NCBI GenBank assembly: GCA_022545545.1
Contig: JACZQV010000008.1
Location: 1-35,555, forward strand
DNA length: 35,555 nt
Direction: 5' to 3'
Source: Pseudomonadota bacterium
Lineage (GTDB): Bacteria; Pseudomonadota; Alphaproteobacteria; SMXQ01
The notes under the pieces are model-generated. The model saw only the letters and a list, made by a program, of their open reading frames with translations, made no database searches and was not told the DNA's origin. Each line of letters opens with the position of its first letter. The first letter of the stretch is position 1. Below, piece by piece: positions 15,827-23,854 of this stretch. The translations under genes were made by a program, and so were the position numbers.

Positions 15827-15879
15827 AAGGCGATGACGACGATGGCGAAGAAGATGGCGTTCACGGGCTTTCCGCCTCC
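15827..15879. repeat. 53-bp duplicate of the SpmA-SpmB gene start
   Basis: Identical to 13407-13459 except for one base. It carries the GGAGG ribosome site, the GTG and about twelve codons, then diverges. The copy abuts the phnX stop codon (15880) exactly, marking a recombination or insertion boundary at the left edge of the phosphonate island. Confidence 0.9.
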
Positions 15880-16692
15880 TTAAGGCCGTGACCCCCGGCC
15901 GGGCGTCTCGCCCCTCATCAGCCTCGGTTGAATCTCGGTAAATATTAATTCTGGCAGGTACTTGGCAGAGGGAATTAAATAATCGGGCCGTGCACTCAAC
16001 AGTCTCTCGTAACCATGGTCGCCGCTAGCGTAGAACCCCACCGTCCAGGCTCCGGAAGTGCGGCCCTCGTGCACGCCCGCCTCGATGTCATCGCCCTTGA
16101 CCACCGCCTCGGGCGGGTAAACGTTGGCCTTGCTCATGCAGTCGTAGACCAAGAAAGGCGAGGGTCGTCCCGGAACGGATTCGGAATCGGCGGTCACGTC
16201 GAACTCAATCCCATGCTTCTCCGCCAGCGTCTTGTAAATCGCCTCGTACGCCTCTTTCGGATAACCGGTGTCACATCCGATCTTGATACCCGCCGCCCGC
16301 AACTGGTCTACGCATTCTTTGACGCCATCAATGGGCCTCACGAGCTCCTCCGTGACGACTACTTTTGCCACCGTCGGCCGGAACTGGGCGAACATCTCCT
16401 CGAGATCGTCTTCCGTCCAGTCGCGGCCCTGCATCTTGGTGAATTGGTCAGCCACGTCTTCGTCTTCGAGCAGTTTGCGAAGATGCTCTTTCTTGAACAC
16501 CCCCATAGGCTTTCTGATGGTCGCCCAATCGACATCCATCTTGTAATTCTGAAATATTTTCTCGAAGGCGATGACGGGCCCTTTCACGGCCCTGCCATCA
16601 TCGTTGGAATACAGGTGGGACAAGTCCTGGTGGCCATCGCACACGGTGCCCGCGATATCCAAAATTACCAGTTTGATCGGTCCAGCATACAT
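15880..16692 (-). CDS. phnX: Phosphonoacetaldehyde hydrolase (phosphonatase) family
   Basis: 270-residue HAD enzyme of the phosphonatase group, which splits phosphonoacetaldehyde into acetaldehyde and phosphate. Nucleophile D12 and the hallmark alanine are in LDIAGTVCD. The cap-domain lysine that forms the Schiff base is K67 in RKPMGVFKKEH. IGCDTGY gives the motif II threonine, GRPSPFLVYD the motif III arginine, and VVKGDDIEAGVHEG the metal acids. AGGAG precedes the ATG at 16692. Specificity could differ from classical PhnX, because a closely related phosphonatase-like family exists near other phosphonate genes. Its DNA is visibly less GC-rich than the flanks, suggesting transfer. Upstream on the same strand lies a fragment of the LysR regulator. 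Confidence 0.82.
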   Translation of the reverse strand: MYAGPIKLVILDIAGTVCDGHQDLSHLYSNDDGRAVKGPVIAFEKIFQNYKMDVDWATIRKPMGVFKKEHLRKLLEDEDVADQFTKMQGRDWTEDDLEEMFAQFRPTVAKVVVTEELVRPIDGVKECVDQLRAAGIKIGCDTGYPKEAYEAIYKTLAEKHGIEFDVTADSESVPGRPSPFLVYDCMSKANVYPPEAVVKGDDIEAGVHEGRTSGAWTVGFYASGDHGYERLLSARPDYLIPSAKYLPELIFTEIQPRLMRGETPGRGSRP

Positions 16693-16804
16693 AGATATCT
16701 CCTGAGTCCCTTGACTGATTGCTACGACACCTCACGAATGCAACAGACCCGAGAATTTCCGTGAAAAACCAATCCGCTACGGCATTAGGTTCGGCAAACG
16801 TCTG

Positions 16805-17070
16805 TCACGCGACATAAGCATATATGTGCATCCGGGCATTGGATACCCTGAGCGTCTTCAGGCGTTCGTGGGAGGCGAACTCGGATTCCGACACCACGCC
16901 GATACCGAGACCCCGGATCACGGCCTCTCGGGCGGCTTCACGGTCCTTGATCTCCATGACGGGGCGGATCTTGACGCCCGCCTGATCGAGCGCCGACATG
17001 AATGCCTTCGGGTGGTGGAGCCGGCGCCGCGCAACACCAACTCCTGGCCATCGAGTTCCTCGATGGCGGG
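16805..17070 (-). pseudogene. 3' fragment of a duplicated LysR-family regulator gene
   Basis: Nearly identical to 28011-28272 of the intact regulator gene at 27479-28363. It encodes KTFMSALDQAGVKIRPVMEI-like sequence and continues to MHIYAYVA. The amino-terminal two thirds, with the DNA-binding domain, are absent. A one-base deletion before the CATTCATG of the MSALD segment breaks the frame, and the end is replaced by a TGA after the YVA codons. It cannot make a regulator. It lies 112 bases upstream of phnX on the same strand, so a full regulator gene may once have stood here. Confidence 0.93.
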
Positions 17071-17260
17071 CGTCAGTAGCCGTCCATGTAACCGCCCCTA
17101 CGCCAGGCATTTAAAACGTTAACTGACTGACTTAAACTTTGGTACAACTTCCGGGGCTAGGTCATCCGGGAACTGTCGGAGTTCAAGAGTTGAGCGCCTT
17201 TGAGACCGCCCAGCCTGTGGATGCGAGTGTGACATTCGTCATATGGGAGGACACGCCGAG
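17071..17260. promoter_or_regulatory. Upstream region of the SDR gene
   Basis: AT-richer 190-base stretch (TTTAAAACGTTAACTGACTG, then ACTTAAACTTTGGTACAA) that probably holds the SDR promoter. GTGACATTCGTCAT just before the gene contains an imperfect GACATTCGTC symmetry. No defined operator can be named. Confidence 0.4.
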
Positions 17261-18043
17261 ATGTTGAAAGGAAAGAGCGCGGTTGTCACGGGAGCAACCA
17301 GCGGCATCGGTCTCGTGATCGCGAAGGCCTTGGCCGCCGAGGGTTGCAATCTCGTGTTCAACGGCTTGGGAGACTCCCAAGAGATCGAGAATCTCCGGCG
17401 CGGCATCGCCGAGGATTTTGCAGTGAAATCGATCTATCACGGCGCCGACCTGAGGAAGCCTGAGGACATTCCCGCGTTGATCGAGGCCGCCGAGGAAGCG
17501 TTCGGCCGTCTCGACATCCTGATTAACAATGCGGGCATCCAACACGTGTCGCCGATCGAGACGTTCCCATCCGAACGCTGGGACGCGATCATCGCGACCA
17601 ACCTGTCGGCGGCCTTCTACACGATCCGCGCCGCCTTGCCGGGGATGAAGCGGCAAGGTTGGGGGCGCATCATAAACATCGCCTCGGTGAACGGCCTTGT
17701 CGCCTCTATCCACAAGACGGCCTACGTCGCCGCCAAACACGGCATCCTCGGCCTGACCAGAGCGGTGACCTTGGAGATCGCCGAGTTCGATATCACCTGC
17801 AACGCCATCTGCCCCGGCTTTGTGCGCACCCCTTTGATTGAAAGGCAGATCGAGACGAGAGCCGCGGATCATGGCATTTCCATCGAGGCTGCCGCCGTCG
17901 AGCATGTGGAAGAGAAACACCCCTCGAAAAAATTCGTTACCACCGATGAGGTCGCGGCGCTCGCCGTGTTCCTGTGCGGTGAACATACCGCCAGCATAAA
18001 CGGAGCCGCGCTTCCCGTGGACGGCGGCTGGCTCGCCTGGTAG
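17261..18043 (+). CDS. bdhA: 3-hydroxybutyrate dehydrogenase-type short-chain dehydrogenase
   Basis: 260-residue SDR. The NAD-binding motif is TGATSGIG, followed by NNAGIQHVSPIETF (a hallmark of D-3-hydroxybutyrate dehydrogenase), the catalytic serine in NIASVNG, and YVAAKHG with the active Tyr and Lys. It ends VDGGWLAW, while classical enzymes often end GGWTAQ. Length equals the family norm when starting at ATG 17261, which has GGGAGGA nine bases ahead; the frame also opens at 17243 but that ATG overlaps the ribosome site. Placement inside a phosphonate island is unexpected. It may oxidise 3-hydroxybutyrate for carbon flow, or a hydroxy-phosphonate; the latter is speculation. Confidence 0.83.
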   Translation: MLKGKSAVVTGATSGIGLVIAKALAAEGCNLVFNGLGDSQEIENLRRGIAEDFAVKSIYHGADLRKPEDIPALIEAAEEAFGRLDILINNAGIQHVSPIETFPSERWDAIIATNLSAAFYTIRAALPGMKRQGWGRIINIASVNGLVASIHKTAYVAAKHGILGLTRAVTLEIAEFDITCNAICPGFVRTPLIERQIETRAADHGISIEAAAVEHVEEKHPSKKFVTTDEVAALAVFLCGEHTASINGAALPVDGGWLAW

Positions 18044-18057
18044 CAGCGGGGTCCGGA

Positions 18058-18651
18058 TCAGTCCTCGATCAGGTCCTCGATCAGCCGGCGGTAATGCGCG
18101 AAGTCCGGCGTTGCAAGACCCGGCACGATGCCCCCTTCGTCCCAGCGCCTGAGCTTCACCGCGGCCTCGGCGCCAACGTTGGCCTCGAACGCCGCGACCT
18201 CGTCCGGCGACATCGGACCGCCCTGAAGGTCGAGCGTGTGCGCCGTTTGCGGCGGCAGCTTGTCGAGGAAGCCGGGCTCCACCGCGCAAAGGTAACGCTT
18301 GGCGGCCACGTGCAGGCGGATCGGCTCGGTCACCTCGGGTCCGAAGAAGGGCGCCAGCAATCGGGCCCCCATTTCCTCGTGCCGGTGGTCGGTCTCGGCC
18401 CCCAGCATGGCCGCGTGGCTCCCTTCCAGGTAGGTCTCCGGGAAATCGGTGCCGAAGTGGCCGACGTCGTGAAGCAGGGCGGCCGCGACCAGATGTCCCG
18501 CCGCGGCCGCGCGCTCGGCCAGGGCGGCGGTCTGCAACATGTGCTCCGACATGGTCACCGCGCTGCCCTGATAGGGGCGCGAGCCCGCGCGGACGAAGAT
18601 GCCGGATAACACATCGATGATATTTTGTTTGCTCGCCGATGTTCCGATCAT
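18058..18651 (-). CDS. PhnZ-like HD-domain protein of phosphonate degradation loci
   Basis: 197 residues matching the HD family found in phosphonate operons, which includes the mixed-valence diiron oxygenase PhnZ (cleaves 1-hydroxy-2-aminoethylphosphonate to glycine and phosphate). Likely metal ligands: H37 in SEHMLQTA, H61-D62 in LLHDVGH, H91 in HRHEEMG, H114 in RLHVAAK and D171 in RRWDEGG; K118 and H65 are also conserved. Y27 matches the gating tyrosine, but the residue corresponding to PhnZ Glu27 is Ser30 (PYQGSAV). This suggests a substrate other than the free-amine compound. A dedicated partner dioxygenase is not adjacent. It runs convergent to the SDR gene and lies upstream of no overlapping gene; ALDH lies behind it on the same strand. 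Confidence 0.82.
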   Translation of the reverse strand: MIGTSASKQNIIDVLSGIFVRAGSRPYQGSAVTMSEHMLQTAALAERAAAAGHLVAAALLHDVGHFGTDFPETYLEGSHAAMLGAETDHRHEEMGARLLAPFFGPEVTEPIRLHVAAKRYLCAVEPGFLDKLPPQTAHTLDLQGGPMSPDEVAAFEANVGAEAAVKLRRWDEGGIVPGLATPDFAHYRRLIEDLIED

Positions 18652-18702
18652 GCCGGCGCTCCCGCCAATTTCGCCCGCTATGCCTGGCCGGCGGGGCCGG
18701 CG

Positions 18703-20154
18703 CTACCAGGCGAGGTTGATGTTCTTGATCTGGGTGTAGCTCAGCAACTCATCCAGCGATTCCTCGCGGCCCAGACCGCTCTGCTTCCAGCCGCCATAGG
18801 GAGCGCCCAAATAGCGGCCCGATGAGTTGATCCACACGTAGCCGGCCTGGATCCTGTCGGCGGTCTGCATGGCGAGCTTGAGATCGTTGGTGACGATGGC
18901 GGCGGTGAGCCCGTACATCACGCCGTTGACGATCTCCATCATTTGCTCGTAATCGCGCCACGAAAGGACGGACATCACGGGGCCGAAAATTTCCTCCCGC
19001 GCGATGCGCATCTCGGGCGTCACCGCATCGAACACCGTCGGTGCGATGAAGAAGCCGCGGGCAAGTTTCTCGCCGTCGGGGCGGCCGCCGCCGGTCAGCA
19101 GTTTTCCGCCTTCCGCCTTGGCCGATTCGATGAAGCCCATGACCCGGTCGTACTGCTCTTCGGAGACCACCGGGCCGACGTCGGTGTCCTCCTCCCAGGG
19201 CAGACCGACCCGATACTTCCGGGCGCCCTCCACCAGCCGTTCGATGACCTCGTCGTGAAGGCTCTCGTGGACGAAAACGCGCGAGGTCGAGCTGCACGAC
19301 TGTCCCTGGCGGTTGAGGTTCATGCCCTTGAGCACCAGGGACGCCGCCTTGGTGGCGTCGGCATCGGCGAAGATGATGATCGGGTTCTTGCCGCCGAGTT
19401 CGAGGGAAACTTCCTTGATCCCCTCGGCGGCCTCGCGCGCGATGATGCGTCCGGTCTCGACGGAACCGATGAAGGCGATCCTCGGGACATCGGGGTGGCG
19501 CACCAGGGCCGAGCCGGCGATGGCGTCGCCGGTGATGACATTGACGACGCCGGGTGGAAATATGCCGTCGCAAAGCTCGGCGAAGCGCAAACCCCCGAGC
19601 GGCGTCTGCTCCGGCTGTTTGACGACGACGCAGTTGCCGGCGGCGAGTGGCGCCGCCACCTTTTCGGCGCAGAAACGGAAGGGATGGTTGAAGGCCCCGA
19701 TCTTGGCGACCACCCCGTAGGGTTGGCGCAGGGTCATGTTCAAATGATCGGGGCCGTTGATGAAGGTGGTTCCCTTGATCTCCCTCACCAGGCCGGCGAA
19801 ATAGCGCAGCGTATCCGCCGACCAGGTCATGTCGCCGCGCATCCCCGATACCGTGTTTCCCGAATCATAGGCGTCGATGAGGGCCAGCTCCTCGCTGTTG
19901 GCGAGGATGCTCTCGGCCAGCGCCTCGAGGCACCTGGCGCGTTCCGCCGGCGGTGTCTTGCCCCAATCGGGCGCCGCGCGCTTGGCCGCCTGGACGGCGA
20001 GGTCGACGTCTTCCTCGCCGGCCCAGGGGACCTCGGCCAGCCGTTCGCCATTCGAAGGGTTGATCGAGACCAGGCTCTTGCCGGCGGCGCCGGGCGTCCA
20101 CTCGCCGCCGATGTAAAGCCCCTTGGGCGTGTAGCTGATTCCGGCTGAACTCAT
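18703..20154 (-). CDS. NAD(P)-dependent aldehyde dehydrogenase, candidate phosphonoacetaldehyde dehydrogenase
   Basis: 483-residue ALDH with intact active site: IGAFNHPFRF with the oxyanion asparagine (N156), the catalytic glutamate in LELGGKNP (E252) and nucleophile C287 in GQSCSSTSR. EEIFGPVMSV and SSGRYLGAPYGGWKQSGLGRE complete the fold. It resembles betaine-aldehyde-type enzymes. Position in the island suggests oxidation of phosphonoacetaldehyde to phosphonoacetate, the substrate of the PhnA domain encoded nearby, as PhnY does in rhizobia; this is inference from context. GGGAGAGG precedes ATG 20154. The frame opens 19 codons earlier, but that part encodes the tandem repeat VLDDG-VLDDG and is unlikely to be translated. 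Confidence 0.87.
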   Translation of the reverse strand: MSSAGISYTPKGLYIGGEWTPGAAGKSLVSINPSNGERLAEVPWAGEEDVDLAVQAAKRAAPDWGKTPPAERARCLEALAESILANSEELALIDAYDSGNTVSGMRGDMTWSADTLRYFAGLVREIKGTTFINGPDHLNMTLRQPYGVVAKIGAFNHPFRFCAEKVAAPLAAGNCVVVKQPEQTPLGGLRFAELCDGIFPPGVVNVITGDAIAGSALVRHPDVPRIAFIGSVETGRIIAREAAEGIKEVSLELGGKNPIIIFADADATKAASLVLKGMNLNRQGQSCSSTSRVFVHESLHDEVIERLVEGARKYRVGLPWEEDTDVGPVVSEEQYDRVMGFIESAKAEGGKLLTGGGRPDGEKLARGFFIAPTVFDAVTPEMRIAREEIFGPVMSVLSWRDYEQMMEIVNGVMYGLTAAIVTNDLKLAMQTADRIQAGYVWINSSGRYLGAPYGGWKQSGLGREESLDELLSYTQIKNINLAW

Positions 20155-20179
20155 GGACCTCTCCCTGCGCGGTTCGTCG

Positions 20180-20209
20180 CCATCGTCCAAGACCCCATCG
20201 TCCAAGACC
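20180..20209. repeat. 15-bp perfect tandem duplication
   Basis: CCATCGTCCAAGACC occurs twice in tandem (20180-20194, 20195-20209), 26 bases upstream of the aldehyde dehydrogenase start codon. Confidence 0.9.
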
Positions 20210-20406
20210 ATGGAACGCCCCGACCCGTAGGCTTGCTTGAACGATTATCACGGCGCATCAGATCGATCCAATATCAAAAATAGCGTTGACCATTGAACCG
20301 ATCGATAGATAGCTCGGCGCCATAAAGGCCAATCGCCGGGGCGTGGATGACGGTGGACCGGCGGTTAGTGACGCGGCGGCGCCCGGGGCCAGGTGGCCTT
20401 GACCGC

Positions 20407-21144
20407 TCAGCGCCCCAGGCGGGTCAGGGCCTTGGCGGCCTCCGCCGCGATCGCCGCGTGTTCCGGTAAGCTTGCGGTGAGCTTGCGGACCTTCCTCCAG
20501 GCGGCGGCGGCTTTGTCCCGCTTGCCCCATTCATCGTAAGTCTTGGCGAGCTCATGATTGGCGACGATGTGATCGGGAGCGATCTCGACCGCGCGCACGA
20601 GGTTCAACTCGGCGCGTTCGAAACCCGCTTCGGGGTCGGGGTTGACGAAACGCCCCAAGGCCTCGCCGTCTTTGGGCGGTGGGCGCGGCAGGCGGGAAAT
20701 CTTCCCCAAATTCACCAGCGCCTTGATGTTGAAAGGATCCAACTCGATGGCGTGGTTGAGCTCCTCGATCGCCGAGTCTATGTCACCCACCTCCACCCGC
20801 AACAGAGCGTTTTCGATGTGGGGCGCGGCGACGTAGCGGTCGACCTTCTTGGCCGCCCGATAGGCCGCGAAGGCCTTATCGTAATCCTTTAGCACGCGAT
20901 AGGTGTTGCCGAGCAACATCCTCGGCTCCATGGCGTCGATGTCGAGCTTCGCCGCCTCCTCCAGTTCTATCGTCGCCGCCTTGTACTGGCCCTTGGCGAT
21001 CAGGGCCTTTCCTTGCTTGAGATGTTCCGCCGAGCGTTCCTCATCGCTGGGGCCACAAGACGCCGCGCCAAAACCGATGGCGAGGAGCAGGCCGATGTAA
21101 ATTAAAGCGGTGAATTTCCGCCCGGCTACCGGTTTTGTCGTCAT
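20407..21144 (-). CDS. TPR-repeat lipoprotein
   Basis: 245 residues. An amino-terminal hydrophobic segment ends in a lipobox-like GAASC (about residue 30), so it is probably lipidated and periplasmic. Tetratricopeptide helices follow: AEHLKQGKALIAKGQYKAAT, then LGNTYRVLKDYDKAFAAYRA, then AIEELNHAIELDPFNIKALV and LVRAVEIAPDHIVANHELAK. TPR proteins mediate protein contacts; no partner is known. It lies between the aldehyde dehydrogenase and the importer genes on the same strand, but about 200 and 70 bases separate it from them. Start ATG 21144; an ATG in the upstream repeat copy hits TGA after five codons. Confidence 0.8.
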   Translation of the reverse strand: MTTKPVAGRKFTALIYIGLLLAIGFGAASCGPSDEERSAEHLKQGKALIAKGQYKAATIELEEAAKLDIDAMEPRMLLGNTYRVLKDYDKAFAAYRAAKKVDRYVAAPHIENALLRVEVGDIDSAIEELNHAIELDPFNIKALVNLGKISRLPRPPPKDGEALGRFVNPDPEAGFERAELNLVRAVEIAPDHIVANHELAKTYDEWGKRDKAAAAWRKVRKLTASLPEHAAIAAEAAKALTRLGR

Positions 21145-21167
21145 GCCATTACCGTCATGCCATTACC
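21140..21167. repeat. 14-bp perfect tandem duplication at a start codon
   Basis: GTCATGCCATTACC at 21140-21153 and 21154-21167. The first copy contains the start codon of the TPR lipoprotein gene on the minus strand. Confidence 0.92.
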
Positions 21168-21200
21168 GGAGGCATCCCCCGATGCCGATGCATTCTTGCC

Positions 21201-21215
21201 ATGAAAGTAAGTACT
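21201..21215. mobile_element. Solo tip of the MITE-like element
   Basis: ATGAAAGTAAGTACT equals the outermost 15 bases of the right end of the elements at 2198-2465 and 5384-5653. No internal element sequence remains on its left. Its last two bases plus the flanking A make the TAG stop of the phnE gene that follows. Confidence 0.75.
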
Positions 21216-22077
21216 AGATGACCTTCGCCCGCCACTTCGAGCAGACCCAGTCGGTCGCCCAAACCAATAAGAAGATAACCAGAATGCAGGTCGCTGTCTC
21301 GTGGTATCTGAAGAGCTTCAGGGTCTTGATCAGGGAAAAGCCGAGACCGCCGGCGCCGACGAGCCCCAAGACGGTCGCCGAGCGGATGGAGACGTCGAAA
21401 CGGAAGATCGAATAGCTGATGAAGGCGGGAATGGCCTGGGGGATGACGGCGAAGAGAATGACCTGCATCTTCGAGGCGCCGGTGGCCTGCATCGCCTCGA
21501 CCTGGCCGCGGTCGACTCCCTCGATCTCCTCGCCGCAGAACTTCGACAGCATGCCGGTGGCGTGCACGGCGATGGCAAGGACACCGGCGAAGGGACCGAG
21601 GCCGACGGCGCTGACGAAGATCAGGGCGAAAATCAGTTCGTTGATCCCGCGAAGGACGTTGAGGAACATTCTCGTGACGTGAAAGACCAATAGGTGGAGG
21701 CCAAGCCGCTCCCAATGCTCGTTGAACCAGGGGATCCTGATCAATGGCGTGGTGTTGCGCGCCGCCAGCAGGGACAACGGGATGGAAAACACCACCGCCA
21801 GCAATGTTCCCCAGACCGCGATCTGGATGGTCTCGACCGTCGCCCGTCCGAGAAAGAGAATGTAACTCAGATCGGGTGGGAACATGCGGGTGAGGAAGTC
21901 CCACATGTGGTCGGCTCCTTGGACCAGGGCGAAGGGATTGAGCCCGATTTCCCTGGCGGTGAACCAGAGAACGGCGAGGGCGAGGCTGCCCCAGCCGAGT
22001 GCCTTCACCAACCGGCGCCGGCGGCGGATGGCCTCCAGTTGCAGGGCGGCGGCGACGGATTCGTCAACCGTCGTCAT
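21214..22077 (-). CDS. phnE: Phosphonate ABC transporter permease, second subunit
   Basis: 287-residue inner-membrane permease of the PhnE family. The EAA coupling loop is clear (VDRGQVEAMQATGASKMQVI then FAVIPQAIPAFISYSIFRFD), followed by VRSATVLGLVGAGGLGFSL, characteristic of phosphonate permeases. About six hydrophobic spans. It is encoded last in the importer operon and overlaps phnC by 14 bases. With the other PhnE it would form the heterodimeric channel. The stop codon falls within the tip of a mobile element, so its last residues (WRAKVI) may be non-native. Confidence 0.93.
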   Translation of the reverse strand: MTTVDESVAAALQLEAIRRRRRLVKALGWGSLALAVLWFTAREIGLNPFALVQGADHMWDFLTRMFPPDLSYILFLGRATVETIQIAVWGTLLAVVFSIPLSLLAARNTTPLIRIPWFNEHWERLGLHLLVFHVTRMFLNVLRGINELIFALIFVSAVGLGPFAGVLAIAVHATGMLSKFCGEEIEGVDRGQVEAMQATGASKMQVILFAVIPQAIPAFISYSIFRFDVSIRSATVLGLVGAGGLGFSLIKTLKLFRYHETATCILVIFLLVWATDWVCSKWRAKVI

Positions 22078-22828
22078 CGGCCGCCTCCGGGTCCCGGTAA
22101 TAAATTTGTTGCAAGATGTCGTCCGTCAACTTGCCCGACGGCCCGTCGAAGACGACGGTGCCCTGTGACAGGCCGACGACCCGTTCGGCATATTCGCGGG
22201 CGTATTCGACCTGGTGAAGGTTACAGAGCACGGTGATGCCGAGTTCGCCGGCGATCTGCTTGAGATAGGTGAGCACCTGGCGCGCGATCTTGGGGTCGAG
22301 GCTCGCCACCGGTTCGTCGGCGAGGATAACTTTCGGTTCCTGGGCAAGCGCCCGGGCGATGGCGACCCTTTGCTGCTCGCCGCCGCTTAAGGTGTCGGCG
22401 CGCTGGAACGCCTTGTGCTCCATGTTCACGCGCGTCAGACATTCTATGGCGACGCGCTTGTCGTCTTGGTCGAATTTGTAAAGCAGGCTGGGCCAGAAGG
22501 TATGGTAGGCAAGCCGTCCGCTGAGGACATTCATCAGCACCGATAGCCGTTTGACCAGGTTGAACTGCTGGAAGACCATGCCGATATCCCGCCGCGCGGC
22601 GCGGAGTTGGCGCCTGCGGCTCGTCACCTCGCGGCCGTCGAGAAGGATTCTCCCGCTGGTCGGCTCCACCAGCCGGTTGATGCAGCGCATCAGGGTCGAT
22701 TTGCCCGCCCCGGATGGGCCCAGGATCACCAGGAACTCGCCCTCCTTGACGTGGATGCTGACGTCCCTGAGCGCGACGATCCCGCTGGTGCCTCCATAGG
22801 TCTTGCTTACATTCTCGAGCGTGATCAT
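22064..22828 (-). CDS. phnC: Phosphonate ABC transporter ATP-binding protein
   Basis: 254-residue ATPase starting [13 protein letters not shown]. Walker [10 protein letters not shown] (37-45), Q-loop in VFQQFNLV, signature [15 protein letters not shown] (147-161), Walker B VILADEP (167-173) and switch H205 in NLHQVEYA. The [20 protein letters not shown] segment with the [10 protein letters not shown] insertion is typical of PhnC. It energises uptake of phosphonates by the two PhnE permeases. The reading frame stays open far upstream, across the neighbouring permease gene in another frame, but family alignment and a GGGA site support the ATG at 22828. Confidence 0.95.
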   Translation of the reverse strand: MITLENVSKTYGGTSGIVALRDVSIHVKEGEFLVILGPSGAGKSTLMRCINRLVEPTSGRILLDGREVTSRRRQLRAARRDIGMVFQQFNLVKRLSVLMNVLSGRLAYHTFWPSLLYKFDQDDKRVAIECLTRVNMEHKAFQRADTLSGGEQQRVAIARALAQEPKVILADEPVASLDPKIARQVLTYLKQIAGELGITVLCNLHQVEYAREYAERVVGLSQGTVVFDGPSGKLTDDILQQIYYRDPEAADDDG

Positions 22829-22917
22829 CGATCGGTCCCGTTCAAGGCGCGGCGGTGAACATTCGGTGATTTCCTCGAACACATACCTTAATTCCCTCTC
22901 ACACCCGTATCCGGGCC

Positions 22918-23733
22918 TCAGTAGATTCTGCTTCGGATCAACGATGAGGCCACATCGATGATCGTCACCATGGCGAGGATGATAAGCAAGACAACCGCGG
23001 TCTCGCGGAACTCGAACAGCCTGATGGTCGTCACCAACTCGAATCCGATGCCGCCGGCGCCGACCATGCCGAGCACGGTCGCGGAACGGACCCCGACCTC
23101 GAACCAATAGAGCATGTAGGTCACGAACTGCGGCAGCACCTGGGGAAAGATGGCAAAGAGGATGACCTGGATGCGCCCCGCCCCGGTGGCCTGGATGGCC
23201 TCGACCGGTCCCGGGTCGATGTTCTCCATCGCCTCGGCATAGAGCCGGCCGAGGATGCCGGCGTAGTTCATGCCGAGCGCCACGGCGCCGGGGAAGGGGC
23301 CCAACCCCACCGCGGCGACGAAGAAGATCGCCCAGATCAGTTCCGAGATGCTGCGAAACAGGTTGAGGGTCCCCTTGGCGAAGAACCGCACCGGCGCCAG
23401 CCGGGTGATATTGCGGGCCGCCAGCACCCCGAGGGGAAGACCGATCAGCGTCGCCAGTACGTTTCCCCAAATGGCGATATAGACGGTCTCGATCGCGGGC
23501 TGCCAGACGGTATCGGCGAAGACCCACTTGGGCGGCACCATCAGGGCGAAATATTTGGCGATCTTGGGGATGCCGTCGGCAAGCTCCTTCGGACTCAGGT
23601 CGACGCCGTCGGCGGCCCAAGCGAGGAACGCGATTCCCACCGCCATGAATGCGATGTGGTGGAACCGCCACTTCTTGCGCGCGACCAGCGCGGCAAGCAC
23701 ATCGTCCTGGGCCGCTTGAACAGGGTCAGCCAT
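22918..23733 (-). CDS. phnE: Phosphonate ABC transporter permease, first subunit
   Basis: 271-residue PhnE-family permease. After a cytoplasmic start and first helix it has GNVLATLIGLPLGVLAARN, then FRSISELIWAIFFVAAVGLG, and the coupling loop PGPVEAIQATGAGRIQVILF with FPQVLPQFVTYMLYWFEVGV and RSATVLGMVGAGGIGFEL. It is a paralogue of the other permease, and the pair flanks phnC. The gene order phnD-phnE-phnC-phnE differs from the common phnC-phnD-phnE. Confidence 0.94.
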   Translation of the reverse strand: MADPVQAAQDDVLAALVARKKWRFHHIAFMAVGIAFLAWAADGVDLSPKELADGIPKIAKYFALMVPPKWVFADTVWQPAIETVYIAIWGNVLATLIGLPLGVLAARNITRLAPVRFFAKGTLNLFRSISELIWAIFFVAAVGLGPFPGAVALGMNYAGILGRLYAEAMENIDPGPVEAIQATGAGRIQVILFAIFPQVLPQFVTYMLYWFEVGVRSATVLGMVGAGGIGFELVTTIRLFEFRETAVVLLIILAMVTIIDVASSLIRSRIY

Positions 23734-23854
23734 GATGAGTTCGCCTGCGCTGTTCGCCGCCAGCGACGGTCCGTCGGATAAAGGTTGAGAAACGCGGGCG
23801 GCGGCGGGGCGGGAAAAGCGTCACCCGCCCCGCGCTAACCGCGACGTTATAAAA

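Noticed and set aside
22829-23671. Upstream extension of the phnC frame to 23671
   Set aside because: This part overlaps the phnE gene in another frame and has no domain; PhnC homology starts at the ATG at 22828.
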